This document shows positions 61,592 through 64,000 of a stretch of DNA of 64,000 nucleotides, piece after piece. Every line of letters begins with the position of its first letter. Positions within the stretch are counted from its first letter, which is position 1. Source of the DNA: Kocuria sp. TGY1127_2. GTDB lineage: Bacteria; Actinomycetota; Actinomycetes; Actinomycetales; Micrococcaceae. The position numbers and the translations under genes were made by a program. The notes under the pieces were generated by a model. It did not search any database, was not told the origin of the DNA, and worked only from the letters and a program-made list of their open reading frames with translations. The stretch is taken from positions 744,001-808,000 of the forward strand of contig NZ_AP022834.1 of NCBI RefSeq assembly GCF_013394385.1, in the 5' to 3' direction.

Positions 61592-62427
61592 ACCGCGATG
61601 GGAGCCTTGATCGACGGATGGGGATCGTAGCCTTGAACCGTGAGATCTTCGTACTCGTACAGGTCGATCGAGTCACGGTGCGAGATGTTCAACGTCGGAT
61701 AGGGCCTGGGTTCGCGGGAGAGTTGTAATTCCACTTGATCGCGGTGGTTGTCGTAGATATGGCAGTCCCCACCGGTCCAGACGAACTCTCCGGGACTCAA
61801 ACCCACCTGGTCGGAAACCAGACGAGTCAGCAAAGCGTATGAGGCGATATTGAACGGAACTCCCAAAAACATATCGGCCGAGCGCTGATACAGCTGACAG
61901 GACAGCCTATCCGGACCGCCCTCTACGGGTTCGACGTAGAACTGGAACAGGGCGTGGCAAGGCGGCAACGCCATCTCGTCGACCTCGGCGGGGTTCCACG
62001 CGCTGACAATGTGTCTCCGAGAGTACGGGCTCGCCTTCAACGATTCGATGACCTTGGCTATTTGGTCGATGGACTCGCCGCTCGGAGTCGGCCAGGAGCG
62101 CCATTGCGCACCGTAGACCGGACCCAGATCCCCGTTCTCGTCGGCCCACTCGTCCCAAATATGAACATTGCGATCCTGCAACCACCGAACGTTGGTCGAA
62201 CCGCGGAGGAACCACAACAACTCGAGTGCCACGGCCTTGAACCGAACATTCTTGGTGGTCAGCAAAGGGAAGGAAACCGATAGGTCGTACCGCATCTGTC
62301 GTCCGAAAACCGATGTGGTACCGGTTCCGGTGCGGTCCCCCCGATGGTTGCCGTGGGCCAGGATGTCCCGCAACAAGTCTTCATAGGGAGTGGGTACGGA
62401 GGGAGAGTCAGTCGTCAAAAGGATCAA
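61588..62427 (-). CDS. thyA: Thymidylate synthase
   Basis: ThyA methylates dUMP using methylene-tetrahydrofolate. The 279-residue protein has DRTGTGT with the phosphate-binding Arg, [10 protein letters not shown], the catalytic Cys157 in [12 protein letters not shown], and the DCHIYDNH and DPHP(S)I C-terminal segments. The start is TTG at 62427, overlapping the MutT1-like stop by 20 bases; a TTG at 62418 is an alternative. No ATG or GTG is available before the conserved region. Confidence 0.93.
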   Translation of the reverse strand: MILLTTDSPSVPTPYEDLLRDILAHGNHRGDRTGTGTTSVFGRQMRYDLSVSFPLLTTKNVRFKAVALELLWFLRGSTNVRWLQDRNVHIWDEWADENGDLGPVYGAQWRSWPTPSGESIDQIAKVIESLKASPYSRRHIVSAWNPAEVDEMALPPCHALFQFYVEPVEGGPDRLSCQLYQRSADMFLGVPFNIASYALLTRLVSDQVGLSPGEFVWTGGDCHIYDNHRDQVELQLSREPRPYPTLNISHRDSIDLYEYEDLTVQGYDPHPSIKAPIAV

Positions 62428-63352
62428 TCTTTTCTACGGAGATAACGCGTTCACGGTGCTTCAGACTGATGTTGAGCACCAACATCTGCCCGGGTGTCAG
62501 GTATGGATCCTTGGCCGGCAGGGTATCGCGCAGATCCTTGGGGAGGTGGTGATTGATCACTTTGAGGATCGTCGGCAGTACCGGCCGATGGGTGCACAGG
62601 ACCGTCGAATGATGAGATTCGAAAAGCGCTTCCATGAGCTTGGCCGCTTTTGCCGGCTTGCGTTTGTGCTCCGCCTCGGTGAGCCGGTTCTTTTCCTTGA
62701 TGCTCAGCCCATTGGCTTTCGCATAACCGGCGACCGTTTGCATACACCGCAACCACGGACTGGAAACGATTTTTCCTGGTTTCCATGCGTCGAGCAAACG
62801 CCAGACGGCGTGCGCCTGTCGTTTTCCGGTCGCGGCCAACGGCCGGTCACTTTCCGCGCGCGACCACGTGGATCGGGGCTTGGCCTTGGCGTGTCGGACC
62901 ACGATGAGTTGGCGAGTCCGGAGGTCTCCTGACTCGTACAACTCGAGTAACCGGTCGAGAGGGTACCTGTCGGACGAATTGGTCAGGGCCTCGCGGGCAG
63001 CACTCGGGCTCACCCATTCGAGTCGGTCCACCTCGCCTTTGTCTTCCCGCGCCTTCTTTCCAACGGGGATCTCCGCGGCCCAGTAGTGGACATCCTTTTT
63101 GCCGCGCGAAACCTTGTACGTGGTCTTGGCGAGGGGCGGACCCAGGGTGATCTTGAGGCCGACCTCCTCATGCACCTCGCGGACGGCGGTCTCCGGGATG
63201 GATTCACCGTCATCCTGTTTTCCTTTCGGCCATGACCAGTCGTCGTACTTCGGGCGGTGGATGATCAGGACCTCGAGGCCCGCGCTTGCCTCGCGCCAAC
63301 AGATGGCACCAGCAGCTATGACTGCCGGGGAACTTTTCGAATGGTCTGACAT
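62408..63352 (-). CDS. mutT1: NUDIX hydrolase fused to histidine phosphatase (MutT1-like)
   Basis: The 314-residue protein has an N-terminal NUDIX domain with the box GKQDDGES...REVHEEVGL (44-66). A C-terminal histidine-phosphatase domain follows, containing the VVRHAKA motif. The same two-domain form in mycobacteria (MutT1) hydrolyses 8-oxo-(d)GTP and diadenosine polyphosphates. It sits between ppk and thyA-folA, so it belongs to a nucleotide-pool group. It overlaps thyA by 20 bases. Confidence 0.92.
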   Translation of the reverse strand: MSDHSKSSPAVIAAGAICWREASAGLEVLIIHRPKYDDWSWPKGKQDDGESIPETAVREVHEEVGLKITLGPPLAKTTYKVSRGKKDVHYWAAEIPVGKKAREDKGEVDRLEWVSPSAAREALTNSSDRYPLDRLLELYESGDLRTRQLIVVRHAKAKPRSTWSRAESDRPLAATGKRQAHAVWRLLDAWKPGKIVSSPWLRCMQTVAGYAKANGLSIKEKNRLTEAEHKRKPAKAAKLMEALFESHHSTVLCTHRPVLPTILKVINHHLPKDLRDTLPAKDPYLTPGQMLVLNISLKHRERVISVEKIDPFDD

Positions 63353-63415
63353 CGAGAATGAATCCTTCGGTGCGGAGCGAACGTGATGCGTGGTCGAATT
63401 CGGATGGAGCCTCGG

Positions 63416-64000
63416 CTACTGGCCCGGGTACATTCCTCGTTTGGCCCGGGACTCCAGGAGCCAGGACTGAATATCTCGGAGGGGTGTTCCGTCCTCCGCC
63501 CGTGAGAAGCGTGTCCACTTGCCGTCCGAGCTGAGATGCCAGTTGGCAGTCTTCTCGGAGATGTACATGGCCATCACTCCCATAAGGTACCGGATATGCA
63601 CTGGATCCTTGATGCGCACAAGCGCTTCGACCCGGCGATCCAAGTTTCGGTGCATCATATCCGCCGAACCTATGTATGCCACGGGCTTGCCACCGTTCTC
63701 GAAGGTGAAAACCCTCGAGTGTTCGAGGAAACGGCCCAGGATCGAGCGCACCTTGATGTTCTCGGACAGCCCAGGCACCCCAGGCCGCAGGGCGCAAATG
63801 CCACGCACGACAATGTTGACTTCGACTCCAGCTTGCGAGGCGCGGTACAACGAATCGATGATGGCCTCGTCCACCATCGAATTGCACTTGATCTGAATTT
63901 GGGCATTCAATCCAGCGCGCTTGTGGGCGATCTCGCGATTGATGCGGTCGATCAGTCCCGACCGCAAGGACCGGGGCGCAACCAACAAGGATTTGTAGGC
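63416..64000 (-). CDS. ppk: Polyphosphate kinase 1, C-terminal part (runs off the right edge)
   Basis: PPK1 makes inorganic polyphosphate from ATP. Only the last 194 residues are present, and the frame is open to base 64000. Conserved segments include [38 protein letters not shown] and [15 protein letters not shown], with a catalytic His in FLEHSR, then [14 protein letters not shown]. The stop codon is 63 bases before the mutT1 start. Confidence 0.95.
   Translation of the reverse strand, partial: AYKSLLVAPRSLRSGLIDRINREIAHKRAGLNAQIQIKCNSMVDEAIIDSLYRASQAGVEVNIVVRGICALRPGVPGLSENIKVRSILGRFLEHSRVFTFENGGKPVAYIGSADMMHRNLDRRVEALVRIKDPVHIRYLMGVMAMYISEKTANWHLSSDGKWTRFSRAEDGTPLRDIQSWLLESRAKRGMYPGQ

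Noticed and set aside
1-64000. CRISPR arrays, insertion sequences, integrases, rRNA genes
   Set aside because: I looked for regularly spaced repeats, transposase-like frames with terminal repeats, and conserved rRNA stretches, and saw none.

Overview
The window looks like chromosomal DNA of a high-GC actinobacterium, most plausibly from or near the Micrococcaceae (Micrococcales). The signs are GTG and TTG starts, short-leader genes, menaquinone genes including a MenJ-type reductase, a HadA/HadB-like pair beside murB, a FurA-katA pair, a two-domain NUDIX/phosphatase next to thyA-folA, and tRNAs without an encoded CCA. I cannot name a species. No transposase, integrase, CRISPR array or rRNA gene is visible.

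Region 1 (1-8.7 kb) is a broken-up menaquinone locus: menE (partial) and menB, then a proline-type sodium symporter, an EamA exporter, gluQ, an MBL-fold hydrolase and a PAP2 phosphatase, then menC and a GNAT gene.

Region 2 (8.7-15.85 kb, minus strand) is the most interesting part. It is one tightly coupled run of seven genes: FecCD-type permease, ABC ATPase, lipoprotein binding protein, DUF4213/DUF364 protein, MFS transporter, PduX-like GHMP kinase and a divergent cysteine-synthase-fold protein. Five of its six junctions are 4-base stop/start overlaps or nearly so. A Fur-family box sits against the first start codon. I read it as a candidate metal-controlled system that makes, exports and re-imports a small chelator, or that salvages a metal. 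It has none of the usual siderophore synthetases.

Region 3 (15.9-27.6 kb) holds menD, two tandem TetR-MMPL modules, then menG, menJ and a polyprenyl diphosphate synthase. Regions 1 and 3 together supply most of the menaquinone pathway. menF is not seen.

Region 4 (27.9-41.1 kb) is a catabolic block bounded by a GntR and a TetR regulator. One arm is a coupled run of FAD reductase, flavodoxin, cytochrome P450, a cytosolic HtaA-like protein, an aldo/keto reductase and a creatininase-family hydrolase, followed by a sugar-type MFS importer. The opposing arm holds a CocE-type hydrolase, a possible DAPG-hydrolase-like protein, two VOC proteins and an NTF2-fold protein. The substrate is unknown. The block appears to interrupt an otherwise conserved menG-menJ-grcC1...htpX-yajQ neighbourhood.

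Region 5 (41.3-64 kb) is mostly housekeeping: a DUF6882-like protein diverging from an SseB-like protein, katA with its Fur-family regulator, htpX, yajQ, tRNA-Tyr, thioredoxin, an AlkA-type glycosylase, a DUF2079 membrane protein, a DeaD-type helicase with a 300-base leader, tRNA-Thr and tRNA-Met, hadA-hadB, an MFS exporter lacking a canonical start, murB, a PGPGW membrane protein, asd with a small GntR gene, and the ppk-mutT1-thyA-folA group.
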